Of a stretch of DNA of 64,000 nt, positions 24,722-32,893 are shown one piece after another. Origin of the DNA: Anaerolineales bacterium (GTDB lineage Bacteria; Chloroflexota; Anaerolineae; Anaerolineales; E44-bin32). The notes under the pieces are model-generated. The model was given only the letters and a program-made list of their open reading frames with translations, searched no databases and was not told the DNA's origin. The stretch spans positions 70,714 through 134,713 of the forward strand of contig JARRPX010000002.1 in assembly GCA_037382465.1 (NCBI GenBank), in the 5' to 3' direction. The position numbers were made by a program, and so were the translations under genes. How positions within the stretch are numbered: position 1 is the first letter of the stretch; each line of letters begins with the position of its first letter.

Positions 24722-25708
24722 ATGACTTCAAAATCCATTCTTGAAGCAATGGAAACTTACTTGGAAGGCGTATCCCTTTCTCGCAGCCCCAACACAGCAC
24801 GCACGTATCGTAACGCGCTGGCTGCTTTCGCAGTCACGCTTGAGAGTATAGGAGTGGATATCGAAACCCAATCCGCATCGATTTCTTCGGAAGATTGGAT
24901 CGCCGATTTTGCTACTGACCTGAAGAATTACGCCCCGGCAAGCGAACGGCTTTATCTAACCGCCGTTACAGGATGGTTCGAATATTTGGCCGCAGAACGT
25001 TTGGCTGAAATCAACTTACCCAGACTCCGCCTGATTATTCGCCGGCGGGCGCGAAGGCCCGGCAAGCGGCTGCCCCAATTTCCCCGTTCCGAAATCGAGG
25101 AAATCATCGATCACGCCGATCATCTCAGAGCCGCAGCGCACGAGGACGAACGCGAACGTTTACGAAATTTGCGGGATCGGGCCTTCATCCTCACTCTGGC
25201 CGATACGGGGCTGCGCGTTCACGAAATATGTAAGCTGCGCCGGGGCGACATCGATTGGAATGAGGGCCGCGCTGTCTTGATCGGAAAAGGAGATCGAGAG
25301 GCCGTAGTCCGATTTTCCAGCCGATCGTTGACCGCACTAAAGGACTATCTAGCCGTACGCGGCAAACTCGACGGTCAGACAGGAAAGCCCCTGCATTCTC
25401 TACCGTTGTTTGCTCGACACGATCTCGGCGCAGGAAATCGGATCCTACCCATATCGACGACCACTGGTCGTGCAATAGTGCATCAGCGTGCACGCGAATC
25501 GCTTGGTCCGGATTCCGACGGCGCGATCACGCCCCATTCCTTTCGGCACTACTTCGTCACAACCGTTCTACGCGCATCTGGCGGGAATCTCAAACTCGCA
25601 CAAGAACTAGCCCGGCATCGCAATATCGCCGTCACCCAGCGTTACGCGCACCTTTCGGATGACGAATTGGATCGGGGCTATCACGATATATTCGATCGCA
25701 GACGATAG
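24722..25708 (+). CDS. Tyrosine recombinase (XerC/XerD-like)
   Basis: A 328-residue site-specific recombinase. The N-terminal SAM-like core-binding domain covers about residues 1-105 (TARTYRNALAAFA). The catalytic domain shows the full Arg-His-Arg-Tyr set: DTGLRVHEICKL (Arg I), LIGKGDREAVV (beta-hairpin Lys), HSFRHYFVT (His and Arg II), HRNIAVTQRYAHL (His and nucleophile Tyr). RBS AAGG lies 7 bases before the ATG. It is slightly longer than XerC/D (about 300) and stands alone, with no phage genes nearby, so chromosome-dimer resolution or a small mobile unit are both possible. Confidence 0.85.
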   Translation: MTSKSILEAMETYLEGVSLSRSPNTARTYRNALAAFAVTLESIGVDIETQSASISSEDWIADFATDLKNYAPASERLYLTAVTGWFEYLAAERLAEINLPRLRLIIRRRARRPGKRLPQFPRSEIEEIIDHADHLRAAAHEDERERLRNLRDRAFILTLADTGLRVHEICKLRRGDIDWNEGRAVLIGKGDREAVVRFSSRSLTALKDYLAVRGKLDGQTGKPLHSLPLFARHDLGAGNRILPISTTTGRAIVHQRARESLGPDSDGAITPHSFRHYFVTTVLRASGGNLKLAQELARHRNIAVTQRYAHLSDDELDRGYHDIFDRRR

Positions 25709-25882
25709 GAGTTAGGAGCGTGAAATAACGGCTATACGCAGTCCTGTGCACTGTCTCGTCAAAAACTGTATTTTCCTTTTTGGATGAATTTACACAAAGG
25801 TTGCGTATTTTTACGTCTTTACTATAGTGAGGAATAATCTCACGCAAGGAAACCAGAGGAGACTGAAAGCATCCATACAGCA

Positions 25883-26851
25883 ATGGACGAAACGGATGCC
25901 GGAAAAATGCTGCGTTATTTGTTGATCGTTGGTGTGGTCTTTTTGGCCTTTGTTGGACTCGCCAGCGTCGTTTGGGGCGACGCGACGGATCGCTACGTTC
26001 CCGAAACCGGTCACGTTATCGACGCGCATTTCGTTGCGTTCTATGATAAACATGGTGGCAAACAAATCCTCGGCGATCCGATTACGGATGCCTTCACAGA
26101 TCCCAAGACGGGACTGCTGATCCAATATTTCGAGAATGCACGTTTGGAACTCATCACGGGTGAAAAAACAGAATGGGCCGTTCAACTTGCCCCTCTGGCC
26201 CAGATGATTTTCGGGTGGGACCAATCATCGGAGGACGAACTATCGCAATCCGTTCCTGGCTGCCGATTCTTCCCGGAAGCGCGGTTTTCGGTCTGTCACG
26301 CCTTTCTTGAATTTTTCGAACAGCATGGCGGAGTTGAAGTATTTGGACTTCCGATCTCAAGCAACCGTGTCGAAGAAGGTAATCTCGTTCAATTATTCCA
26401 AAGATTCCGCCTCGAGTGGGTTTCAGACGATTCTTCCGACCATGCGATTCTCATCTCACCACTGGGCAGAATCCATTTCGGGCTCGCAGGCTACGACTCC
26501 AAACTGCTCCAGCCAACATCATCCAATACGAACGTTTCGGGAAATAAAGAAGAACTCCACATCGAGACTTCATTATCCACTCCCCTACTGGAAGCAGGTG
26601 CAACACAAGTTGTATATGTCACCGTTCGTGACGACGACCTCAACCCGCTTGAAGGAGCGTCTACGCTTTTGACCGTGCACTTTCAATCGGGCCCACAGTA
26701 CATCCTGTTACCCGTAACAGACGAGAACGGCGTGACGTTCACACATCTGACTGCGGATGAATATTCTACGAACAGCGAGGTTCTTTTGGAGTTTCTCGTA
26801 CAGTACGAGGACACGACCTCGATCGCACGCGATTCTTTCCTCATACGCTGA
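25883..26851 (+). CDS. Secreted hypothetical protein with repeated motif
   Basis: A 322-residue protein with a signal peptide (LRYLLIVGVVFLAFVGLASVVWG). Two related units follow: one around FYDKHGGKQILGDPITDAF to IQYFENARLEL, and one around FFEQHGGVEVFGLPISSN to VQLFQRFRLEW. Each has a His-Gly-Gly, a Gly-x-Pro-Ile and an aromatic-Arg end, resembling LGFP-type repeats of exported cell-wall-associated proteins. The C-terminal 100 residues look like an Ig-like beta domain (QVVYVTVRDDDLNPLEGAS). ATG 25883 is used; ATG 25907 would give a more standard signal peptide. The biological role is unknown. Confidence 0.6.
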   Translation: MDETDAGKMLRYLLIVGVVFLAFVGLASVVWGDATDRYVPETGHVIDAHFVAFYDKHGGKQILGDPITDAFTDPKTGLLIQYFENARLELITGEKTEWAVQLAPLAQMIFGWDQSSEDELSQSVPGCRFFPEARFSVCHAFLEFFEQHGGVEVFGLPISSNRVEEGNLVQLFQRFRLEWVSDDSSDHAILISPLGRIHFGLAGYDSKLLQPTSSNTNVSGNKEELHIETSLSTPLLEAGATQVVYVTVRDDDLNPLEGASTLLTVHFQSGPQYILLPVTDENGVTFTHLTADEYSTNSEVLLEFLVQYEDTTSIARDSFLIR

Positions 26852-26858
26852 TGGAAAC

Positions 26859-27713
26859 ATGATGGCAAACCTGAGTACGATCGCAATATTAAATCAAAGA
26901 AAAGGGGTCGGTAAAACGACAACTACATTATCCTTGGGCATGAAACTCGCCGAACAGGGATATCGTATTCTTCTTGTCGATTTGGATCCTCAAGCATCGC
27001 TCAGCGCCGTTTGCGGCGTTAGCGATAGCGAGAAAGGTACGCTGGCGTCCGTTTTTGGTGGTTCCCTGCCCGGAAAAGTTGGTTTGCAGGACATACTACG
27101 CGATATTCTGCCGGACTATTGCTGCTATTTGGCCCCGGCAGATCTAGCCCTGGCTCAATCCGAGTTGGGTTTGATATTCCGTATCGGGCGCGAACATGTA
27201 TTAAAAGCAGCTCTCGATTCCATCTCAATGGACTTCGATGTCGCGTTATTGGATTGCCCACCGAGTTTGGGCATGATGACGCTCAACGCGCTCAACGCAG
27301 CCGATACCGTTCTCATCCCCGTTAGACCAGAACTCAATCACCTGCGGGGAATTTGCTTGCTCGGTACTGTGATCGAGCGAGTAAAAAGGGAACTAAATCC
27401 TCATCTCAGCATCCTCGGCGTCGTCGTAACCTATTACAATCACACACTCTCGCATCATCAGAAAGCAGTCCGCGCTATACAAGCCGCAGGACTTCCACTC
27501 CTTCCTGTTGGTATCCAAGAGAGTAAAGCCGCGTCTGAGAACAGCAGTCCGGATCTGGACCCGGCCATCAGTGTCTCCGGAGATTCACAAGCGATGAGCC
27601 ACCTGGCCGATCATGTATCGAGATGGATTAGCCGACACGAAAGCAAAATAAGCAGCATAGAACGGAAATCCGAATTCGATCTAGAACCGATTGACAAAGA
27701 TACCTCAAAATAG
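26859..27713 (+). CDS. ParA/MinD-family ATPase with altered Walker A
   Basis: A 284-residue deviant Walker-A ATPase. The P loop reads NQRKGVGKTT, where the usual sequence is NQKGGVGKTT: the signature Lys is Arg14 and the first Gly is Lys15, while the catalytic GKTT is kept. Other landmarks are LVDLDPQASLSAV, DVALLDCPPSLGMMTLNAL (Walker B) and VVTYYNHTLSHH. The family forms ATP-dependent dimers that position cargo. No parB or centromere-like repeats are adjacent. It begins 8 bases after the secreted protein and precedes a roadblock/GTPase pair. Two ATG codons (26859 and 26862) are possible. Confidence 0.78.
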   Translation: MMANLSTIAILNQRKGVGKTTTTLSLGMKLAEQGYRILLVDLDPQASLSAVCGVSDSEKGTLASVFGGSLPGKVGLQDILRDILPDYCCYLAPADLALAQSELGLIFRIGREHVLKAALDSISMDFDVALLDCPPSLGMMTLNALNAADTVLIPVRPELNHLRGICLLGTVIERVKRELNPHLSILGVVVTYYNHTLSHHQKAVRAIQAAGLPLLPVGIQESKAASENSSPDLDPAISVSGDSQAMSHLADHVSRWISRHESKISSIERKSEFDLEPIDKDTSK

Positions 27714-27786
27714 GACGACGAAGCCGACGTCATTCCAGGCTACATCTACAAGTGAGCAAATCGCAACTCAACGTGCGACGGTGGAC

Positions 27787-27815
27787 TTGCCAGGTCGGGC
27801 CGCATGTACCATAAT
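27787..27815 (+). promoter_or_regulatory. Possible promoter before the roadblock-like gene
   Basis: TTGCCA (27787-27792) and CATAAT (27810-27815) are separated by 17 bases, 126 bases before the start codon at 27941. Confidence 0.35.
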
Positions 27816-27940
27816 GGCCACTAGACAAAGCGCGTTTATAAGTGTAAAGTACCAAATGCTTTATCAACGCTGTACGTGTAAAATATCTAGCACGCGTCAT
27901 CCTGGTAGTTCAAATCGATAAATAGAGGTTTTATTCAGTT

Positions 27941-28702
27941 ATGTTCGATAGGCTACGTCACTTGCTCCGTTCAGAAGGAAGCGCCGAAGATGCCAATGAT
28001 TCGAGCCAACGACAAGCGAATCCACCTACGGGCACTCCTTCAGTAAATACCGACCATTCTCCGAAGAACGTCGTAGACCAGGCCGAAGAACAACAAACGT
28101 CCGAGGACCCTGAGGAGAATGCACAGGTCTATATCGAGCGGGTGCGCAAGAAAATGAGTAAGCTGGCGGAGGAATTTGCCACCGGCATGATCAATCGCGA
28201 ACAATTCCAGGAACTCTTCGATCACTATCAAAAAGAGATGCGGACGATCGAGACCTGGCTGGACACATGGCCCGGTTCTGACGCCTGGCGAAAAGCCAGG
28301 ACGGAAGGTAAAAGCGTTGCAATCCGCAGACGGCATCAAGCCCGTGTGATTGGTTACGCTATTTACAAGAACGACTCGGGCATGCCGATCGCCACGATTG
28401 GAGAGTTCGAACTCGACGCTGCCTTGATCGTCCCAATGCTGTCGTCCTACCGCTCCGCAACACGCGAAATTTTTGGAGCTGGGATGCGCTCGACACAGAT
28501 CGAGAACGGCAACTGGTTGTGCTTCGTTCCCGGCGAGTTGACGACGCTGATGACACTTTACACAACCGAACCTTCCGCCAATCAATTATCGAAGCTCGAC
28601 GATCTACATAGACTGTTCGAAAGAGCGAATCGGAACTTCCTCAACGAGGACGTGGTGGACGCGTCAAATCTTGCACTGCCACACAAATCACTCCTAAAAT
28701 GA
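27941..28702 (+). CDS. Hypothetical protein with probable roadblock-like C-terminal domain
   Basis: A 253-residue soluble protein. Residues about 10-60 are polar and disordered, residues 60-120 are a charged helix pair (YIERVRKKMSKLAEEFATGMINREQFQELFDHY), and the last 110 residues have the feel of a roadblock/LC7 fold (GMPIATIGEFELDAALIVPML, GNWLCFVPGELTTLMTLYT, LSKLDDLHRLFERAN). Roadblock proteins bind small Ras-like GTPases. The domain call is pattern-based and uncertain. The next gene, 31 bases downstream on the same strand, is a Rab-like GTPase, which supports the idea of a regulator-GTPase pair. Confidence 0.55.
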   Translation: MFDRLRHLLRSEGSAEDANDSSQRQANPPTGTPSVNTDHSPKNVVDQAEEQQTSEDPEENAQVYIERVRKKMSKLAEEFATGMINREQFQELFDHYQKEMRTIETWLDTWPGSDAWRKARTEGKSVAIRRRHQARVIGYAIYKNDSGMPIATIGEFELDAALIVPMLSSYRSATREIFGAGMRSTQIENGNWLCFVPGELTTLMTLYTTEPSANQLSKLDDLHRLFERANRNFLNEDVVDASNLALPHKSLLK

Positions 28703-28733
28703 CTGAAACTGGATTGTAGAAGGTCCGCCCATC

Positions 28734-29237
28734 ATGGAAAAGCTACCGGTATTAAAGGTTGTGATTGCTGGCGACGAAAACGTGGGAAAGACTTCTTTAG
28801 TGCGTCGCTACTGTGAAGGGAAATTCGACGAATCACGCGTGGCAACCATTGGTGTCGATTTTCAAACCCAAACTTGCCATTTACCCACTGGCGATGTGAA
28901 ACTTTCAATCTGGGACATGGCCGGGCAGGAAAGATTCCGCTTCTTCCGCCAGGATTTCTACCGGGGAGCGTTGGCCACGGCACTCGTGTATGATGTAACT
29001 TTACCGGAGAGCCTGGCCAATCTCGAGACTTGGGCCAAGGACGTCCTCGAAGTGGTACCTACCCAAAAATTCATCGTTGTAGGTAACAAGATCGACATGG
29101 ATAATGCAGTAGATGCTTCCATTGCGCAGCAATTTGCCGTGCAGCATACCGCGACGCATATCTACACCAGCGCGAAAACCGGCGCCGGCGTCGAAGATCT
29201 TTTCACCTCACTCGCCACATTGGCGGTAAATAAATAA
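28734..29237 (+). CDS. Rab-like small GTPase
   Basis: A 167-residue stand-alone Ras-superfamily GTPase with strikingly eukaryote-like motifs. G1 is GDENVGKTS (residues 13-21). The switch I Thr is T38 in ATIGVDF, and switch II is WDMAGQERF with Q65 in place. Later motifs are FYRGALATALVYDVT, G4 NKID (118-121) and G5 TSAK (145-148). Intact Gln65 and Thr38 suggest functional GTP hydrolysis. No C-terminal Cys for prenylation exists, so membrane attachment would need a partner. Bacterial members of this superfamily (MglA, Rup families) often pair with roadblock proteins, as here. Confidence 0.9.
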   Translation: MEKLPVLKVVIAGDENVGKTSLVRRYCEGKFDESRVATIGVDFQTQTCHLPTGDVKLSIWDMAGQERFRFFRQDFYRGALATALVYDVTLPESLANLETWAKDVLEVVPTQKFIVVGNKIDMDNAVDASIAQQFAVQHTATHIYTSAKTGAGVEDLFTSLATLAVNK

Positions 29238-29266
29238 TTTCGCTCATTGACCATCATTGATGCCTA

Positions 29267-29300
29267 AAGGCTGCATTACCACGCAGCCTTCTTATTTATT
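29267..29300. terminator. Terminator between the GTPase and hflX
   Basis: AAGGCTGC and GCAGCCTT form an 8-base stem with an 8-base loop, followed on the plus strand by CTTATTTATTT. The flanking genes converge here. Confidence 0.65.
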
Positions 29301-29331
29301 TGTACTTGGAATACTCGTAATACCGGGATTT

Positions 29332-30577
29332 TCAGTCTTGATTTCTGTTCATCAGATAGATCTGATATTGCGGTAGATATTTCTGGGGTAAACGGCCCGA
29401 AAGTATGACGGTCTCCGTGCGATTTTCTTGATGTTCAACACGGCCGAGTTGATGAAAGAGGCTGATTAATCTGCCCGAACGATAAGGTATCTCGACACAG
29501 ATCTCTGCCAGTTGCTCATTCAGTTCGATTTCGATCGCGGATAGAAGCGATGTTATACCATCTCCACGCAGCGCAGAGATTGGTACTGCTCTTTCGAATT
29601 CATCGATGAATTCGTGAACGCTTTCTGGATTTGGTAATCGATCGATTTTGTTCAATGCGGTGAAGCGTGGGATATCCTTATCGACGATCTCATCGAGAGT
29701 CGCTCGGACCGCTTCTGCTTGCGCAAGCGCATTGGGATGCGTGACGTCGACGACGTGCAGAAGCAAATCTGAATCGCCAATTTCTTCCAAGGTTGCCCGG
29801 AATGCCGCCACGAGCGTCGTGGGCAGTTTTTGGATGAACCCTACGGTATCCGTGAAGAGCACTTCGTTGCCACCGGGCAGCTCGACCCTACGGGTCGTCG
29901 GATCGAGAGTGGCAAAGAGTTTATCCGCAACGAGCACGTTGGCATTCGAGAGTTGATTGAGTAGCGTCGATTTACCGGCATTGGTGTAACCCACCAACGC
30001 AACCGTTGGGATTGCTGCACGTCTTCGCTGTTCGCGGTGCCGTCCTCGATGTTCCCGGACCTTCTCCAACTGACTTCGTAGATTGGCAATCCTTCTGCCG
30101 ATCTCCCGGCGATCCACTTCCAGCTGGGTCTCGCCCGGGCCTCGCAAGCCCACGCCCCCGACCGATCCCCAGCTCCACCTGCAGTGCTCCTTCGCGAGTT
30201 ATTGCATGCTGCGCGAATATATCCAGGATAAGAGCTGTACGGTCGAGGACGCGCACTTCATCTCCGAAGATTTTCTCCAATTCCCGCTGGTGACGCGGGG
30301 ATAACTCCTCGTCGAATATCACGACGTCTGCAACGGTGTTCTCGATTAGATCCTTGATCTCTGCGATTTTTCCGGATCCGACCAGCGTTTTGGGGTTCGG
30401 CCGCGAAATGTGTTGGGAAGCCGTACCGACGACTGAAAGGCCCGCCGTATCCGCGAGGAGCTTCAGTTCTTCTAGGGAATCTTTAAGCGACAGCAGACTA
30501 TGCTGGCCGTCGAGTTCGACGCCAACAAGAAAGGCGCGTTCCTGGGGTAGTTCAATATTCTGTGGTTTTTTAGACAT
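29332..30577 (-). pseudogene. hflX: GTPase HflX, broken by frameshift plus internal deletion
   Basis: HflX is a ribosome-splitting GTPase. The N-terminal part reads from ATG 30577 with good family blocks (VGSGKIAEIKDL, VIFDEELSPRHQRELEK, VLDRTALILDIFAQHAITREGALQVEL) and then goes out of phase. The GTPase part reads in another frame from about 30156 (LRGPGETQLEVDRR, GYTNAGKST Walker A, FTDTVGFIQKLP, LNKID) to 29332. Intact HflX has about 20 extra residues between QVEL and GIG-RGPGET, forming a helix. Those are missing here and the frame is shifted at a G-rich run near 30150-30165. A sequencing or assembly fault is possible. Confidence 0.8.
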
Positions 30578-30642
30578 ATACTAATTATACATCCATGGTA
30601 CCCATGGATGCTTTCCTACGTGTCATGACGCAATGTACTCAT

Positions 30643-31542
30643 TTATTGCTTTTCAGCGGTTCTTTCCAGCCACAATTGAAGCGTTCTCCCCACTTGTTCG
30701 AGGCTTGAGGCGGATATTTTGTCGATTGTATCGTGTGCAGTATGCCAGAACGGATAATCGAAATCGATGATGTCGACTGCGGGTATGCCTGCGTGGATAA
30801 ACGGGATGTGATCATCGATAATCGAATATCGTTCTTCTGCGATGAAGGATGGATATCCAAGATCCGCGGCGATTTCCCAGATCTCCTGCGCCAAATCGTC
30901 GTCGGAATTACGCTCGTAATAAAACTGCAGGTCTTCGTCCCCCACCATGTCGACGATCACGACGGCCTCGGGTGTTGAGGTCAAGTGCTCGACGAAGTAA
31001 GTCGAACCTACGATCCAATCCCACCCATCGATGTTGCCGCTGTCCTCGCCATCGAAGAACACCAGCCAAATGGGCTGTCGAAATTCGTCTTCATCCAGCA
31101 CGCTGGCCAGCTCGAGGAGAACGGCGACACCGGAAGCGCCATCGTTTGCACCGGGCACGGGTTGAAGAGGATGCGATAGATCTCTATCCGCTTGTGGCCT
31201 CGTATCATAATGAGCACCGATAACGACAGGCCCTGGCGCAGCTTGAACGTTCGATTTGCCGATGATGTTCCTCAATTGAACGCCACGGTACTCGAACTCC
31301 TGAATTGTGCTTATCCAGCCTTCGGCTTCGAGTTCCGCCGCGATCCAATCACCTGTCTCAAGATGCCCGAGTGTGCCAGGAATTCGACTCCCGAAATCGA
31401 GCTGCGTACTGGCCAATTGGAGTGCTTCGTCTCCTGAGAAACGTCTCTCCTCGTTCCGATTGCCGCACCCTGCGTTGACGATGGTCCCTATAAAAAGAAC
31501 GCCAACCAGCAAAATATTTCGCATAGCCTTGCTATATTTCAT
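30643..31542 (-). CDS. M28-family zinc peptidase lipoprotein
   Basis: A 299-residue exported protein. The lipobox VNAGC gives an acylated Cys at residue 26 from ATG 31542; ATG 31524 is an alternative start. The M28 metal ligands are visible in VIGAHYDTRP, GANDGASGVAVLLELA, FFDGEDSG, IVDMVGD and HTAHDTID. The WHTAHDT ending resembles glutaminyl-peptide cyclotransferases of the M28 clan as much as aminopeptidases, so both activities are possible. The start codons lie inside repeat element copy B. It is downstream of trmFO on the same strand. Confidence 0.82.
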   Translation of the reverse strand: MKYSKAMRNILLVGVLFIGTIVNAGCGNRNEERRFSGDEALQLASTQLDFGSRIPGTLGHLETGDWIAAELEAEGWISTIQEFEYRGVQLRNIIGKSNVQAAPGPVVIGAHYDTRPQADRDLSHPLQPVPGANDGASGVAVLLELASVLDEDEFRQPIWLVFFDGEDSGNIDGWDWIVGSTYFVEHLTSTPEAVVIVDMVGDEDLQFYYERNSDDDLAQEIWEIAADLGYPSFIAEERYSIIDDHIPFIHAGIPAVDIIDFDYPFWHTAHDTIDKISASSLEQVGRTLQLWLERTAEKQ

Positions 31543-31589
31543 TGATATGAAAACGTAATGAATCATTTTCATTACTATATGGCTATGCG
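31520..31589 (-). repeat. AT-rich element with CGCATAGCC/GGCTATGCG ends, copy B
   Basis: CGCATAGCC (31520-31528) and GGCTATGCG (31581-31589) flank a 52-base AT-rich core. Read on the minus strand it matches copy A at both ends (GCGCATAGCCATA and GGCTATGCGAAAT). The trmFO stop codon and both possible starts of the M28 peptidase fall inside it. Confidence 0.5.
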
Positions 31590-32797
31590 CAATTATTTTT
31601 CTCAAAATAATCCACCAGGTCTTTTCTCGATCTTTCGGCGTACGCTTTTGCTCGGTCACGACGATTACGGCGTACCCCGTCGTTCATCTTGGGCAATAAA
31701 CCCAGGTTTGCCTTCATGGGTTGAAAATCTGAAGAGGATGCGCTGGTGATATAGTGACACAACGCACCCAGCATCGTCGTGTGAGGCAGAACGAGGGGAT
31801 CGCATCCCCTGGCAAACCTGCTTGCGTTTATGCCCGCCAGCAGGCCTGTGGCAATATTTCCCATGTAACCTTCCACGCCCGTGATCTGCCCCGCAAGCAG
31901 TAGATCGTCGCGTGATTTGAATTGCAGCGTTTCGCGTATCACCTCCGGAGCGTTGATGAACGTATTCCGGTGCATCTGTCCGTAACGTATAAACCTGGCA
32001 TTTTGCAGCCCGGGAACAAGACGGAATACTCTTCGCTGTTCGGCGTAAGTTAGATTGGTTTGAAATCCAACCAAATTATAGAGACTTCCCATCAGATTAT
32101 CCCGGCGAAGCTGTACGGCTTTTACGCCCTGCCGAATAACTTCCTCGAATTCCCGCAGTGGAATCCGATCGGCGGATCGCAGCGCGTTCACAAAGATCTC
32201 GTATTCATCCTCATCAAGAGGACAATTGATGTAATCACCCTCTTCCAACTCTCCTCGTCCGTAGCGAGAGGCGGAATACGCGAGCGACATATCCACGCTC
32301 TCCGCTTCGACGATGGGGGCAAGCGCATCGAAGAAATAAAGATGGTCATCACCGGTCAAGCGCTTCAAGGCTTCCGATAATCGCGGTGAAGTTAGAGGCC
32401 CGGTCGTGATGATCGTCAATCCATCCGGGATGTCGATAACTTCCTCACGTACCACCCGGATTTGAGGATGATCTCGGATTTTCTGTGTTACGGCTCTTGC
32501 GAAACCGTCTCGATCCACTGCCAGCGCCCCACCCGCCGGGACGGAAAAGCGTTCCGCACAGCCGATCAATAATGAACCCAGATGCTTGATTTCGTTAAGA
32601 AGGATACCCGTGGCGCGATCCGGCAGCTTGGAGCCCAACGAATTCGAACACACGAGTTCGGCCAACGAATCCGTACGATGCGCACCGGTTTCCACAGACG
32701 GACGCATTTCGTACAAAGTTACCCGCAAGCCGCTTTCCGCCGCTTGCCATGCTGCTTCACTTCCTGCTAAACCGCCGCCAACTATAGTTAATTCCAT
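31583..32797 (-). CDS. trmFO: Methylenetetrahydrofolate-tRNA (uracil-54-C5) methyltransferase TrmFO
   Basis: A 404-residue folate/FAD-dependent enzyme that makes ribothymidine at tRNA position 54. The FAD-binding N terminus reads TIVGGGLAGSEAAWQAAESG. Family blocks follow: HRTDSLAELVCSNSLGS, FFDALAPIVEAESVDMS, FVNALRSADRIPLREFE and GQMHRNTFINAPEV, then GQITGVEGYMGNIATGLLAG. The C-terminal block ISASSDFQPMKANLGLLP is typical. The length is slightly below the usual 430-450 residues. It is divergent from rpoN. Confidence 0.95.
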   Translation of the reverse strand: MELTIVGGGLAGSEAAWQAAESGLRVTLYEMRPSVETGAHRTDSLAELVCSNSLGSKLPDRATGILLNEIKHLGSLLIGCAERFSVPAGGALAVDRDGFARAVTQKIRDHPQIRVVREEVIDIPDGLTIITTGPLTSPRLSEALKRLTGDDHLYFFDALAPIVEAESVDMSLAYSASRYGRGELEEGDYINCPLDEDEYEIFVNALRSADRIPLREFEEVIRQGVKAVQLRRDNLMGSLYNLVGFQTNLTYAEQRRVFRLVPGLQNARFIRYGQMHRNTFINAPEVIRETLQFKSRDDLLLAGQITGVEGYMGNIATGLLAGINASRFARGCDPLVLPHTTMLGALCHYITSASSSDFQPMKANLGLLPKMNDGVRRNRRDRAKAYAERSRKDLVDYFEKNNCA

Positions 32798-32823
32798 GCG
32801 GAGATTTTATCATGCAAGAACAG

Positions 32824-32840
32824 TGGCACGTTACTTGCAA
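32824..32840 (+). promoter_or_regulatory. Sigma-54 (-24/-12) promoter of rpoN
   Basis: TGGCACG, four bases, then TTGCAA: a perfect match to the sigma-54 consensus with the required 12-base GG-to-GC distance. It lies 54 bases before the rpoN start codon, so rpoN is probably autoregulated. Confidence 0.85.
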
Positions 32841-32893
32841 CGTTGTTGCGCACACGAAACGTCCGATGTATACTCTCACACTTGAGGCGAGTT

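Noticed and set aside
24722-25708. Possible prophage or integrative element around the tyrosine recombinase
   Set aside because: No phage structural genes, tRNA-adjacent att repeats or other mobility genes were seen nearby.
28040-28585. Minus-strand open frame of 181 codons over the roadblock-like gene
   Set aside because: It has no recognisable motif and is opposed to a gene with good coding signals.
30120-30200. Programmed frameshift in hflX at the G-rich run
   Set aside because: The segment missing between the two halves is about 20 residues, which a simple frameshift would not restore; deletion or assembly fault fits better.
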